Part shown: piece by piece, positions 33,807-41,868 of the stretch
How the letters are laid out: every line of letters starts with the position of its first letter
Numbering within the stretch: the stretch's first letter is position 1
NCBI GenBank assembly: GCA_014444615.1
Contig: PVXE01000031.1
Location: forward strand, 1-51,660
Direction: 5' to 3'
Length of the DNA stretch: 51,660 bases
Origin: Tagaea sp. CACIAM 22H2
GTDB lineage: Bacteria; Pseudomonadota; Alphaproteobacteria; CACIAM-22H2
Made by a program: the position numbers and the translations under genes
Notes under the pieces: generated by a model
What the model was told of the DNA's origin: nothing
What the model saw: the letters and a program-made list of their open reading frames with translations, nothing else
Databases searched by the model: none

Positions 33807-34991
33807 TCAAACCGTCGCCGTCATCCCGACGATCGCCTTTTCCGCCAGTTCCGAAACCTGGTGCACCGTTTCGCGGATGGAAATCTCGCCCGCCGTACAA
33901 CGCACCGTGACCTTGCCCGCGGCGCGTTCGAACAAACCGAAGCCCGCGAAGCGCGGCCGCACGCCGGCGGCGCGCAACGTGGGGCCGACGGCCGCGTAGT
34001 ACCCGTTGAAGCGGGCGTCGAGGACTTTGTCCTCCCACGCCGCTGCAGAAGCGGGCTGGCCGTGATTCATGCCGAAAATTTCGATCTGCACGCGCGGATC
34101 GATCAAATGGCGCAGATAGGCGCTCGCCGCTGGGACATTCGTCGAATGCGAGGTCAGGCCCACCGCCGCCCCGCCGATCAACGTGCCCGCGCAAAAAGGC
34201 GAATTCGTGCCGGGGAACGGACCAAAACCCAAACGGCGTGCCCCGAAATCCGCCTCGCCATAGGTCGCGTAGCCGTAGGTACCGGGACAATAGGCGATGT
34301 CGTCGACCTGCGTCATCGCATCGTGCAGGCGGATCGAATTCCACTTCTCACAATCCGGATGCGCGAATTGACGCAACGCCATCAACCGCTCAAGTGCCGC
34401 CTCGAAAGCGGCGTCGTTGAAATCCAACGCGGGATCGTCGCCGCGATGCCACGGCGCGCCAGCGTTGTACATGAGGCTACCCGCGAACAGAAACCCGTGA
34501 TGGTCGCCGTTTGCGAGCCCAATCCACAGCCCCTTACGACGCAAATCTGCGGCGAGGGACATCACCTCGTCCCATTTCGTGGGCCATGGGAACGCCAGCA
34601 AATCGGGACGGCCGATCGCGTGCATCGTAGCCGCGTCCACAGGGGCGCCCCATAGCTTGCCCTTCCAGCGATACGTGTCGAGCGATGGCCCCGCATACTG
34701 CTCGGCCGACGCACCATTTGGCACCGCGCCAAGTATGTCGTCGAGCGGCGCAAAGATACCCGCTTGCGCGATCGTGCCGATGAACGGGTGGTCGAATACG
34801 ACGTAGTCGTAGCCGACGACGGCGTCGCGCAACGCCTGATGCTCGAACGCCTCCAGACTGCGCACGTCCCATTCGACCGCAATCGACGGGTTCTCGCGCG
34901 CATAGGCGGAAGCACTCGCGCGCAACGGATTGATCGCGCGACGATGGCCCCAAGTGAGGCCACGCAAAACGGTGCGCCCGGCGTTGATCAT
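33807..34991 (-). CDS. Binding-protein-like protein without signal peptide
   Basis: 394 residues with the two-lobe solute-binding family 1 layout: LRGLTWGHRRAINPL at the N-terminus, then RSLEAFEHQ, YDYVVFDHPFIG near 61, YRWKGKLWGAPVDA near 106 and FGARRLGFGPFPG near 237. It starts directly with the first strand; no hydrophobic leader precedes LRGLTWG and no upstream start in frame would give one. ATG 34991 overlaps the hydratase stop (ATGA). No permease or ATPase accompanies it; the transporter next door is of the TRAP type with its own DctP. A cytoplasmic ligand-binding or sensor protein is possible, but the role is unknown. Confidence 0.8.
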   Translation of the reverse strand: MINAGRTVLRGLTWGHRRAINPLRASASAYARENPSIAVEWDVRSLEAFEHQALRDAVVGYDYVVFDHPFIGTIAQAGIFAPLDDILGAVPNGASAEQYAGPSLDTYRWKGKLWGAPVDAATMHAIGRPDLLAFPWPTKWDEVMSLAADLRRKGLWIGLANGDHHGFLFAGSLMYNAGAPWHRGDDPALDFNDAAFEAALERLMALRQFAHPDCEKWNSIRLHDAMTQVDDIAYCPGTYGYATYGEADFGARRLGFGPFPGTNSPFCAGTLIGGAAVGLTSHSTNVPAASAYLRHLIDPRVQIEIFGMNHGQPASAAAWEDKVLDARFNGYYAAVGPTLRAAGVRPRFAGFGLFERAAGKVTVRCTAGEISIRETVHQVSELAEKAIVGMTATV

Positions 34992-35746
34992 TTCGGCTTC
35001 CTATCGCCGAACAGCTTGGCACCGGCCTTATCGTTGCCGGCGGCGAAGCACAGCGCCATTAACTCGTTTTCGATCTGGAGACCGAGTTCAAGATTGCCGT
35101 TCATTCCCGCGCGCACCGCCGCCTTGGTGGTCTGCGTGGCGATGGGCGAGTAGCTCGCGATCTCGCGCGCCAGTTCGCGCGCGCGATCGAGTTCCTTGCC
35201 GGTCTCGACGACTTCTTCGACCAGGCCGATACGCAAGGCTTCCTGCGCGTCGATGCGCTGGCCAGTCAGCAGCACGCGCATTGCTTGGCCGTAGCCGATC
35301 AAACGCGGTAGATATTGTGACGTTCCGCCTGCCCCGACCCAGCCTAGGCGGATTTCCGGCGCGCCGAATACGGCGTTGGCGGCGGCGATACGGATATCGG
35401 CTGCAACCGCGAGTTCGTGCCCGCCGCCCAGCGCATAACCGTGGACGCATGCGATCACCGGCTTGCGGATCGCGCGGATCTGCGTGACGTAATCCACGCG
35501 GTTTCGCCACGCCCAAAAATCGGGATATTCTTTCAGCGTGTGGATATCGGTGCCGGCACAGAAGGCGCGCGGGCCCTCGCCACGAAACAGAACGACATGG
35601 ATATCGTCAGTCTCGTTGATCTCGGTCGACAGGTCGCGCAGCAGGCGAAACATGTCCGGCGTCAACGCGTTCAGCTTTTCCGGCCGATTCAGCACCAGCT
35701 CGCCGACATTACCGTCGCGCTCGAGATAGATAAGGCCTTTGCTCAT
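34988..35746 (-). CDS. Enoyl-CoA hydratase/isomerase family protein
   Basis: 252-residue crotonase-fold enzyme. ERDGNVGELVLNRPEKLNAL near 8-27, AFCAGTDIHTLKEYP near 61-75 (oxyanion loop), HGYALGGGHELAVAADIRI near 103 and FGAPEIRLGWVGAGGTS near 127 are present. Both glutamates corresponding to the hydratase catalytic pair (in GGHEL and APEI) are retained, so hydration is feasible. ATGA overlaps link it to the CoA-transferase before and the binding-protein-like gene after. It probably acts on the CoA thioester made by that CoA-transferase. Confidence 0.9.
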   Translation of the reverse strand: MSKGLIYLERDGNVGELVLNRPEKLNALTPDMFRLLRDLSTEINETDDIHVVLFRGEGPRAFCAGTDIHTLKEYPDFWAWRNRVDYVTQIRAIRKPVIACVHGYALGGGHELAVAADIRIAAANAVFGAPEIRLGWVGAGGTSQYLPRLIGYGQAMRVLLTGQRIDAQEALRIGLVEEVVETGKELDRARELAREIASYSPIATQTTKAAVRAGMNGNLELGLQIENELMALCFAAGNDKAGAKLFGDRKPK

Positions 35747-36951
35747 TTCACGGCTCCCGACGCGCGCAACGCGGCGATTTCGGCTTTCGCAAATCCCAAA
35801 TCGGCCAACACATCGTCGCTGTGCTCGCCCAATCGCGGCGCCGAATCCAGATCGCGCGTCTCGCCCGTATCGATCGCCGGGGCCAGCGTCTTATAGCGCC
35901 CGCCCGCGTGATCGATTTCGGTCACGAAATTCTCGAATTGCGGATGCTTGGCGAGGTCGGCATAGGTCTGTACCGGATTGACCCAGATATCGCGCGGCGT
36001 CAGCAGATCGATCAGCTCTTGCGTCGTCTTCGCCGCAAAATAAGGCGCCACGCGCGCGGCGACGGAATCGCGCCATTTGCGCCGTGCTTCCACGTCGGCA
36101 TGCGCGGGGGCCGCCTCGCCCAGCTTCACCATTTCCGGATCGCCGAACGCTTCGGCAAGCGCGGGGAATTTCGCTTGCGCGATCGCGATGAAGCCATCCT
36201 TCGTACGGTAGATGCCGTAAGGCGGCTCCATATAGACGCTGGCGAAGGGATAGCCCGAGCGCGGCGCCATGCGACCGGTGTTGAGGAAGGTCGAAACTTC
36301 TTGGATCTGGATTTCCAGCGCCGCCGCAAGCAGTGACACTTTGAACTGGCGACCTGTACCGGTGCGCTGCGCTTCGATGTAGCCCGCGAGTGCGGCTTCG
36401 CTAGCGAGATGCGAGGCGCATGTATCGACCATATAGACCGGCGAAGGCGCGGGCAGCCCGTCGCCTGAACCGCCATTAAAGGTCAGGCCCGAGAAGGACT
36501 GCACCAACAAGTCCTGCCCCGGACGATCAACCATCGGGCCCGTATCGCCATAGCCGCTGATCGATACGTAGACGAGTTTTGGATTGATCTTGTGGACGCT
36601 GGCGTAGTCGATCCCAAGCTTCGCCGCGACGCGCGGTCGGAAATTCTGGACAAGAATGTCCGACGTCTCGATCAGCTTTCGGATCGCCACCGCCGCTTCC
36701 GGCTTCTTCAGATCGAGGCAGAGCGAACGCTTGCCACGATTGAGCATCAGATAGGCGCTGGATTCGTTGCCGTGCCAGAAGCCATCGATCGGCCAAAGGC
36801 GCGAGAAATCGCCGGCTGGCGATTCGACCTTCACCACTTCGGCGCCCAGATCCGACAGGCGCGACGTAGCCAGCGGGCCTGCCATCGCGAGCGTCAGATC
36901 GAGAACGCGCACACCCTTTAGAACCGCACTTCTTCGCTTCATATTGCTCAT
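35743..36951 (-). CDS. CaiB/BaiF family CoA-transferase
   Basis: 402-residue family III CoA-transferase. GVRVLDLTLAMAGPLATSRL near 14-33, LGAEVVKVESPAGDFSR near 35, LVQNFRPRVAAKLGIDY near 97 and GQDLLVQSFSGLTFNGG near 144-160 are conserved. The Asp of GQDL corresponds to the catalytic aspartate that forms the acyl anhydride. It activates a carboxylic acid to its CoA thioester using another CoA donor. It heads the operon, divergent from a GntR regulator, with the hydratase and TRAP transporter downstream. The acid is unknown. Confidence 0.92.
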   Translation of the reverse strand: MSNMKRRSAVLKGVRVLDLTLAMAGPLATSRLSDLGAEVVKVESPAGDFSRLWPIDGFWHGNESSAYLMLNRGKRSLCLDLKKPEAAVAIRKLIETSDILVQNFRPRVAAKLGIDYASVHKINPKLVYVSISGYGDTGPMVDRPGQDLLVQSFSGLTFNGGSGDGLPAPSPVYMVDTCASHLASEAALAGYIEAQRTGTGRQFKVSLLAAALEIQIQEVSTFLNTGRMAPRSGYPFASVYMEPPYGIYRTKDGFIAIAQAKFPALAEAFGDPEMVKLGEAAPAHADVEARRKWRDSVAARVAPYFAAKTTQELIDLLTPRDIWVNPVQTYADLAKHPQFENFVTEIDHAGGRYKTLAPAIDTGETRDLDSAPRLGEHSDDVLADLGFAKAEIAALRASGAVK

Positions 36952-36999
36952 TGGCAGGTCGTCCCGCTCCCCGATTAAGGTCTCGTTGGCAAGAAATAA

Positions 37000-37011
37000 A
37001 TCATATATGAT
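37000..37011. promoter_or_regulatory. Palindromic operator between the CoA-transferase operon and GntR gene
   Basis: ATCATATATGAT is a perfect 12-bp palindrome in an AT-rich patch, 49 nt upstream of the CoA-transferase start and 81 nt upstream of the divergent GntR start. It is well placed for control of both genes by that GntR protein. Its half-sites equal those of the 18495-18511 dyad. Confidence 0.65.
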
Positions 37012-37091
37012 CTATGAAATCAACATGAAATAGCCGGCACTCCCGCGTTGCGGGTTACACTCGCCGCCGAATCAAGGATCGACGCCGCGCG

Positions 37092-37862
37092 ATGCCCCCT
37101 GCCCGCCCGAAGAAAATCAATCCCCCGGTGCCGGATACGCCCACGCCAGCGGCACCCGAGCCCGCTTTGCCGTTTCGGCGAAACAACCTTGTCGATCTGA
37201 TCCACGAGGAATTGCGCCGGCGCATCACCGATCGCGTTTTGGTCGCGGATCAGCGTCTGGTGATCGATCAATTGGCGGCGGAGTTCGGCACGAGTCTGAT
37301 CCCGGTGCGCGAGGCAATGGCGCGCCTGCACGCCGAACGCCTTCTGGTGCACGAGGCGAACAAGGGCTATCGCGTCGCACCCGGCCCCGGCACGGACGAG
37401 ATGCGCAATCTGTTCGAAGCGCGCGTGGTGATCGAGGTCGGCGCGCTGCGACACGGCTTCGCACGCATCGATCAATCGACGATCGACGAATTGCATCTCG
37501 TGAACCGATTGATCGCCAAAGGCCGCTACGGTGTGCAGTTCAAGGACTTCAAGGCGTTCATCGATCTGAACGCGCGCTTCCATGGCATCATCGTCGGTCT
37601 GACGGCGAACCCGTTCATCATCGAATCCTACGAACGCCTCGCCTATCATCAGCGCATTTCGCAGACGCTGACCGGTCAAGGCCCGTCGAATATCGACAAG
37701 ATCGTCGCCGATCACGACGCAGTGGTCGCAGCGCTTCGCAAGCGCGACCGCGAAGGTGCAATGGCGGCGTTGAGCCATCATATCGAATACGGGTTGGAAG
37801 ATGCGCTGGAACGCGCACAAGAAACGGCCGCCCAGATTGCCGACAAGCGACGAGCTAAATGA
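37092..37862 (+). CDS. GntR family regulator, FadR/FCD subfamily
   Basis: 256 residues. A proline-rich tail of about 28 residues precedes the winged helix, whose core is LVIDQLAAEFGTSLIPVREA near 56-75. HEANKGYRVAPGPGT is the wing. The FCD domain has LNARFHGIIVGL near 160, ADHDAVVAALRKRD near 206 and LSHHIEYGLE near 226, giving the His cluster. Divergent from the CoA-transferase/TRAP operon with a shared palindrome between them; that operon is the likely target. Confidence 0.92.
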   Translation: MPPARPKKINPPVPDTPTPAAPEPALPFRRNNLVDLIHEELRRRITDRVLVADQRLVIDQLAAEFGTSLIPVREAMARLHAERLLVHEANKGYRVAPGPGTDEMRNLFEARVVIEVGALRHGFARIDQSTIDELHLVNRLIAKGRYGVQFKDFKAFIDLNARFHGIIVGLTANPFIIESYERLAYHQRISQTLTGQGPSNIDKIVADHDAVVAALRKRDREGAMAALSHHIEYGLEDALERAQETAAQIADKRRAK

Positions 37863-37901
37863 CCACGCCGAGTGGAGCGACGCTTAAGGCCAAGTGGCTC
37901 T

Positions 37902-37987
37902 CAGTTCCTCAGACCGTAGCAAACTCAGTTCCTTCAATATCGATTTCCGAAGTACCGCGGCGTTTTAAGGCCTTTTATGGAAAATGA
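37902..37987. repeat. Dispersed repeat A, copy 2 (short form)
   Basis: Gap-free match over 86 nt to 11200-11285 and 46551-46636, starting at CAGT-CC-CAGACCGT. TTTCC (37944-37948) pairs with GGAAA (37979-37983), and a further T-A/C-G/G-T segment pairs outside (37940-37942 with 37985-37987). The terminator half of the longer copies is absent here. It begins 40 nt after the GntR stop. Confidence 0.65.
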
Positions 37988-38283
37988 ATTCACCTGATTT
38001 TCTATTGTCGGAGATCAACGTTCAGAAGACCCCTCTACGGAAGCGAAACTCACGCCGTAACCGCAAACGCTATTCTGGTTCCGCTTTCGCGTTGGAATTG
38101 ATGCCATTTCGCCGGGCCTCGTAGGTCGCGCCATACGTCCAACAAACTGAGATCTTATCTCTTTCATCGCATGTTCTGCTCTTTCCGCCGACGAGCTGCG
38201 GACATGCGGCATGCGATTAGAAAAAGTCTTTATATTCATTACAATTCAACAGTTTATGAGGTTTATGCACATTTCTTAAAACA
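37988..38283. other. Intergenic region without a supported protein gene
   Basis: Between repeat A copy 2 and the next GntR operator. A minus-strand frame of 74 codons at 38015-38239 has no recognisable features and is not called. The right part (about 38215-38283) is strongly AT-rich and is probably promoter DNA of the GntR-ABC operon. Confidence 0.5.
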
Positions 38284-38295
38284 TCTTGCATACAA
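38284..38295. promoter_or_regulatory. Candidate GntR operator before the third GntR-ABC operon
   Basis: CTTG-CATA-CAAG is a near-perfect 12-bp dyad (CTTG/CAAG arms) in an AT-rich promoter area 47 nt upstream of the GntR start. It resembles the TTGTATACAA-type sites of FCD regulators. Confidence 0.45.
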
Positions 38296-38341
38296 GTACG
38301 CATTTAGTTATGACTCGCCTTGTTCGGGAGGCGAACGCCAC

Positions 38342-39127
38342 ATGGCGCAACTGCGATTGGCCAGCGACACGACGACATTGCCGGCGGGCGAAGCCGCCTA
38401 CAGGGTGATTCGTCAGGCGATCCTCGATCTGGGTTTCGAGCCCGGCGCGGCTCTTTCCGAGAACGCGCTCGCCGCACAGCTGGGCACCAGCCGCACGCCG
38501 ATCCGCGAGGCGTTGCAGCGTTTGGCGCGCGAAGGCCTGATCTTCGTCCTGCCCCAGCGCGGCACGATCGTGGCGCCGCTCGACTTCGAAACCTTCCGCG
38601 CCGCCTATTTCGTGCGCGCGTCGCTGGAATCCTGCGCCGCCGCCGAAGCCGCGCGGATCTCGGGCAAGGCGGCACAGGACGAGCTCGAAGACAGTCTCGC
38701 GCGCCAGCGCGTCATCCTCGCGGATTGGGACGAAGGCCGGTTCTGGGACGAGAACAACCGCTTCCACCAAATCATCCTGCGCCATGCCGGCGTGCCCAGC
38801 GTGTGGCAGGTCGTTCAGGATTCGAAATTCCATCTCGACCGGATGCGCCGCGCCCACCTCGATCTCGGTCCCGATTATCGCTTCGAGACGGTCGTCGCCG
38901 AACATGCCGCGATCACCGACGCGATCGTGCGCGGCGATGTCGCCGCCGCCAGCGGCGGCATGCACGAGCACATCGCAAAGGTCCTGCCGCGCGTCGAATT
39001 GTTGAAAGCCGCGCGCCCCGAATTGTTCGAGGCCGAAAAGCCGCTGACCCAAATCGTCGACGCGGAAGTGACGCCGCGCCGCCGCAACCTATCCAACAAC
39101 GCCGCCGGAAAACCGGGCGGCACTTAA
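38342..39127 (+). CDS. GntR family regulator, FadR/FCD subfamily
   Basis: 261 residues from ATG 38342, which has GGGAGG nine bases upstream. The longer frame runs through the AT-rich promoter. The helix-turn-helix is LSENALAAQLGTSRTPIREA near 40-59, with FVLPQRGTIVAPLD as the wing. FCD ligands lie in ENNRFHQIILRHAG near 138, AEHAAITDAIVRGD near 187 and MHEHIAKVLPRVE near 208. It precedes the sugar ABC/oxidation operon by 15 nt and presumably controls it together with itself. Confidence 0.92.
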   Translation: MAQLRLASDTTTLPAGEAAYRVIRQAILDLGFEPGAALSENALAAQLGTSRTPIREALQRLAREGLIFVLPQRGTIVAPLDFETFRAAYFVRASLESCAAAEAARISGKAAQDELEDSLARQRVILADWDEGRFWDENNRFHQIILRHAGVPSVWQVVQDSKFHLDRMRRAHLDLGPDYRFETVVAEHAAITDAIVRGDVAAASGGMHEHIAKVLPRVELLKAARPELFEAEKPLTQIVDAEVTPRRRNLSNNAAGKPGGT

Positions 39128-39142
39128 TCGGGAGTAACGTCC

Positions 39143-40522
39143 ATGTCGAAGTTTCTTGGAAACGCCGCGACGGGCATCGCGGCGAACGGTCCCTCGCGCC
39201 GTCAGATCATCCTGGGCGGTGCGGCGATGCTCGCGGCAGGATCCCTGCCCGCCTTCGCGCAAGATCGCAACGCGCCCGAAAGCCTGAAGCGCGGCGGCGG
39301 CACCACGCTGCAACTGCGCGCGTGGGAGCGTTATCCCGCCGCCGATATTCCCGGCCTCAACCGCTATCTCGACGGCAAGGCCGGCACATCGGTCGAATGG
39401 GTCAGCGCGCCCTTCGCACGTTATCGCGATCGCATGGTCGCCGAATTCATCGCCGGCACGCCGCTCGATATCGTCCAGATCCCGGAAACCGAACTCGCCG
39501 CGTGGTCGGATAGCGGCTGGCTCGCCCCGCTCGACGGCATGCAGGGCCTCGCCCAGATCATGCAGGCGGCCACGCCCGCCTCGGTCGAAGCGACCAAGGG
39601 CGTGGACGGCAAGACCTACGCGTTGCCCTATCTCAGCGACTCCTTCGGCTTCGCCTACGACGTCGAAACGCTGAACAAGGCGGGCTTCGCGCGCCCCGCG
39701 CGCAGCCTGGACGAGTTGCGCACCCAGATGGAGGCGATCAAGAAAGCCGGCCTCGACGATTTCCCGCTCAGCCTTGCGATGAAGAAGCAGCCCGGAAATT
39801 TCTGGAGCCTGTGGGCCACGCTTTATGCTTCGGGCGGCGATCTATTCGCGCCCGACAACGAACCCGTGTTCGACAAGCCCGGTCATCCGTTGCAGGCGAT
39901 CCTCGAATGGTACGTCGCCGCGATCAACGATTGGAAAATCGTCGGCCCGGAGGATCTGCAACGCGATTGGGGCGCTTCGCGCACCGGCATTCGCACCGGC
40001 ATCGTCAAATGCGGCTACATGGCGCAATACGCGCTGGCCGAATTCAACGTATGGCCGGATTCGAAGGTCGCGGGCCGCATCCGCATGGCGCTGGTCCCGG
40101 GGCTCGACGCCAATAACCGCAACGCGGTCAGCTACGCGCATAGCGTGGGCATCGCCGCCGCATCGAAGAACAAACCGGCCGCGTGGGATGCGCTGCGCTT
40201 CTACGCCGGCACCGATGCGTCGGGTGTGTTCTCGCTGCCGCGCGAACGCCTGATTGCCGAAGGCGGCCGCAGCCCCTTCCCCGCGCTCTATCAAGACCCG
40301 GCAGTGCAGGACCTCGTGCGCAAGATGACCGGCGGCGACATGGACGAGTTCCTGAAACTGTCCAGCACCGCCAAGCAAAAGCAGGGCATCAAGGCGGTGT
40401 GGTTCCCCGAATGGGAGGATTTCTGGATGACGCAGATCCAGGAAGTTCTGACCAAGCGCCAAGACGTCCGCACGGCGATCCGCCGCACGGCCGACGAAGC
40501 GCGCCGCCTGCGCAAAGCCTGA
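39143..40522 (+). CDS. Sugar ABC transporter substrate-binding protein
   Basis: 459-residue binding protein with a Tat-type leader: SRRQIILGGAAMLAAGSL near 18-35, cleavage after AFA. It is therefore exported, probably folded, to the periplasm. LQLRAWERYPAADIPGLNRY near 55-74, VAEFIAGTPLDIVQIPETE near 99 and YALPYLSDSFGFAYDVETLN near 157 are typical of family 1. Followed by two unrecognised genes and then by its permeases, an unusual insertion. The ligand is probably a sugar oxidised by the downstream dehydrogenase/lactonase genes. Confidence 0.92.
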   Translation: MSKFLGNAATGIAANGPSRRQIILGGAAMLAAGSLPAFAQDRNAPESLKRGGGTTLQLRAWERYPAADIPGLNRYLDGKAGTSVEWVSAPFARYRDRMVAEFIAGTPLDIVQIPETELAAWSDSGWLAPLDGMQGLAQIMQAATPASVEATKGVDGKTYALPYLSDSFGFAYDVETLNKAGFARPARSLDELRTQMEAIKKAGLDDFPLSLAMKKQPGNFWSLWATLYASGGDLFAPDNEPVFDKPGHPLQAILEWYVAAINDWKIVGPEDLQRDWGASRTGIRTGIVKCGYMAQYALAEFNVWPDSKVAGRIRMALVPGLDANNRNAVSYAHSVGIAAASKNKPAAWDALRFYAGTDASGVFSLPRERLIAEGGRSPFPALYQDPAVQDLVRKMTGGDMDEFLKLSSTAKQKQGIKAVWFPEWEDFWMTQIQEVLTKRQDVRTAIRRTADEARRLRKA

Positions 40523-40541
40523 CACGAACGGAAACGACACG

Positions 40542-41525
40542 ATGAACGACACCGGTACGATGGGCGCCCCGCAATCGCGGGGCGCCGACACGCGGCTCTA
40601 CACGGCGAACGATCTCGCTTCGGCGGTGCGCGAAGGTATCCGCGCGGCCGATCCAAAACTGAGCCGCTTCAATCCGCTGCCGCGCATCCTGTTCCACGAC
40701 GATTTCGATTACGGCGTGCAGGGCTGGTGCGAGTTGATCGGGAACCATAACGGCGATCTCGACACCGTCCGCCCGGTTCTTTCCGACACGCGCCCGCCGC
40801 AGATCTCCACCTGCAGCTTTTTCGATATCGGCACGCATGGCCCGCTCAGCGGCAATTACGCGCTGAAACTCGCCACGCGCGCCAAGCCCGGCCATATGGC
40901 GCTCGCCATCAAGCGCGCGACGTTCCAGAAGCCGGGCCTCGTCCAGCTCGAAACCTATTTCACGATCAAATCCGAGGCGTGGATCGGGGCGCGCGAAGGA
41001 AAGCACGACGGCAATATCGACCCGAGCGTTTCCGATTTCGGCGAGTTCTGCATCGGCAACGACGTATGTGACCGCGAATTCGGCCGGCGCTATCACTGCG
41101 CCCTGCGTTATGTGAACGCCGACGCGGACGGCAATCTGCAGCGCCGCTGGTTCTACAAAACCTCGGTGCAGACGACGACGAAGATGGAAGTCTCGGGCAG
41201 CCCGGCGGTCAGCGACTATCACGTGGCGCACCCGAACGATTGGGCGCCGGTGCCGAACGGCGAACATAACCTCTGCTACAACGAGGTGCCGACGAAGATC
41301 AATTGGCACTATCTGCGCTACCAGTTCGACACCGAAGCCGGGCGCAATGTCGAGCTTCAGGTGAACGACAAGATCATGGATCTGCGCGACGTGCCCGTAC
41401 CGCGCTTCCCGCACGGTTATTGGGGCTTGGAGCGGTTGCTGAACTTCTCCATCGACGTGCGCACGCATCGCCCGGTGCGCAATTTCCTGTTCCTCAACAC
41501 CTGTCTCGTCTCCGTCGATTGGTGA
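40542..41525 (+). CDS. Unrecognised protein, probably beta-sandwich
   Basis: 327 residues, not recognised with confidence. No signal peptide or membrane helix. The sequence alternates short polar strands and aromatic residues, e.g. PRILFHDDFDYGVQGWCEL near 47-65, YALKLATRAKPGHMALAIKR near 106-125, LVQLETYFTIKSEAWIGA near 131 and INWHYLRYQFDTEAGRN near 252. This looks like a carbohydrate-binding jelly roll (laminin-G or lectin type). It sits between the binding protein (20 nt away) and the 109-residue protein that overlaps its end. An intracellular sugar-binding or hydrolytic role is an inference. Confidence 0.6.
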   Translation: MNDTGTMGAPQSRGADTRLYTANDLASAVREGIRAADPKLSRFNPLPRILFHDDFDYGVQGWCELIGNHNGDLDTVRPVLSDTRPPQISTCSFFDIGTHGPLSGNYALKLATRAKPGHMALAIKRATFQKPGLVQLETYFTIKSEAWIGAREGKHDGNIDPSVSDFGEFCIGNDVCDREFGRRYHCALRYVNADADGNLQRRWFYKTSVQTTTKMEVSGSPAVSDYHVAHPNDWAPVPNGEHNLCYNEVPTKINWHYLRYQFDTEAGRNVELQVNDKIMDLRDVPVPRFPHGYWGLERLLNFSIDVRTHRPVRNFLFLNTCLVSVDW

Positions 41526-41530
41526 AATCC

Positions 41531-41860
41531 ATGCTGCCCCGCGCCTTCACCGCCGTCATCGAACGCAACGTTACTTTCGACGGCGCGTTCACGACCGAAC
41601 CCTACGAAACCGCCTGGGCCGGCGACGCGCGCTGGTTCGTCCACGTGTTGGACGCCACGCCCGGCGCCGAGATCGAATTCGGCGCGCAAGTCTCGCCCGA
41701 AAGCCTGACCTGGTGCGATCACGAAAGCCGCAAAGCCACGATCAAGGGCAAGGGCATGGCGAGCATCGCCGTCGATCTGCCCGGGCCCTGGCAGCGCTTG
41801 AGCGGCACGGTCCGCAACGGATCGGTCAAAGTCATCATGTATCTGTCGTTGCGCGGCTGA
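41531..41860 (+). CDS. Small unrecognised protein
   Basis: 109 residues, no family recognised. Mostly beta-strand-like: AFTAVIERNVTFDGAFTTEP near 5-24, RWFVHVLDATPGAEIEFGAQ near 34-53, and VIMYLSLRG at the end, suggestive of a small immunoglobulin-like or beta-barrel fold. No signal peptide. GTG 41522, whose GTGA overlaps the stop of the previous gene, is an alternative start (112 residues). It precedes MalF by 8 nt. Tight coupling to the 327-residue protein suggests a two-component complex. Confidence 0.55.
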   Translation: MLPRAFTAVIERNVTFDGAFTTEPYETAWAGDARWFVHVLDATPGAEIEFGAQVSPESLTWCDHESRKATIKGKGMASIAVDLPGPWQRLSGTVRNGSVKVIMYLSLRG

Positions 41861-41868
41861 GGACGACC

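Noticed and set aside
38015..38239. 74-codon minus-strand frame between the two GntR genes
   Set aside because: No ribosome site or recognisable motif; the region looks like intergenic and promoter DNA.
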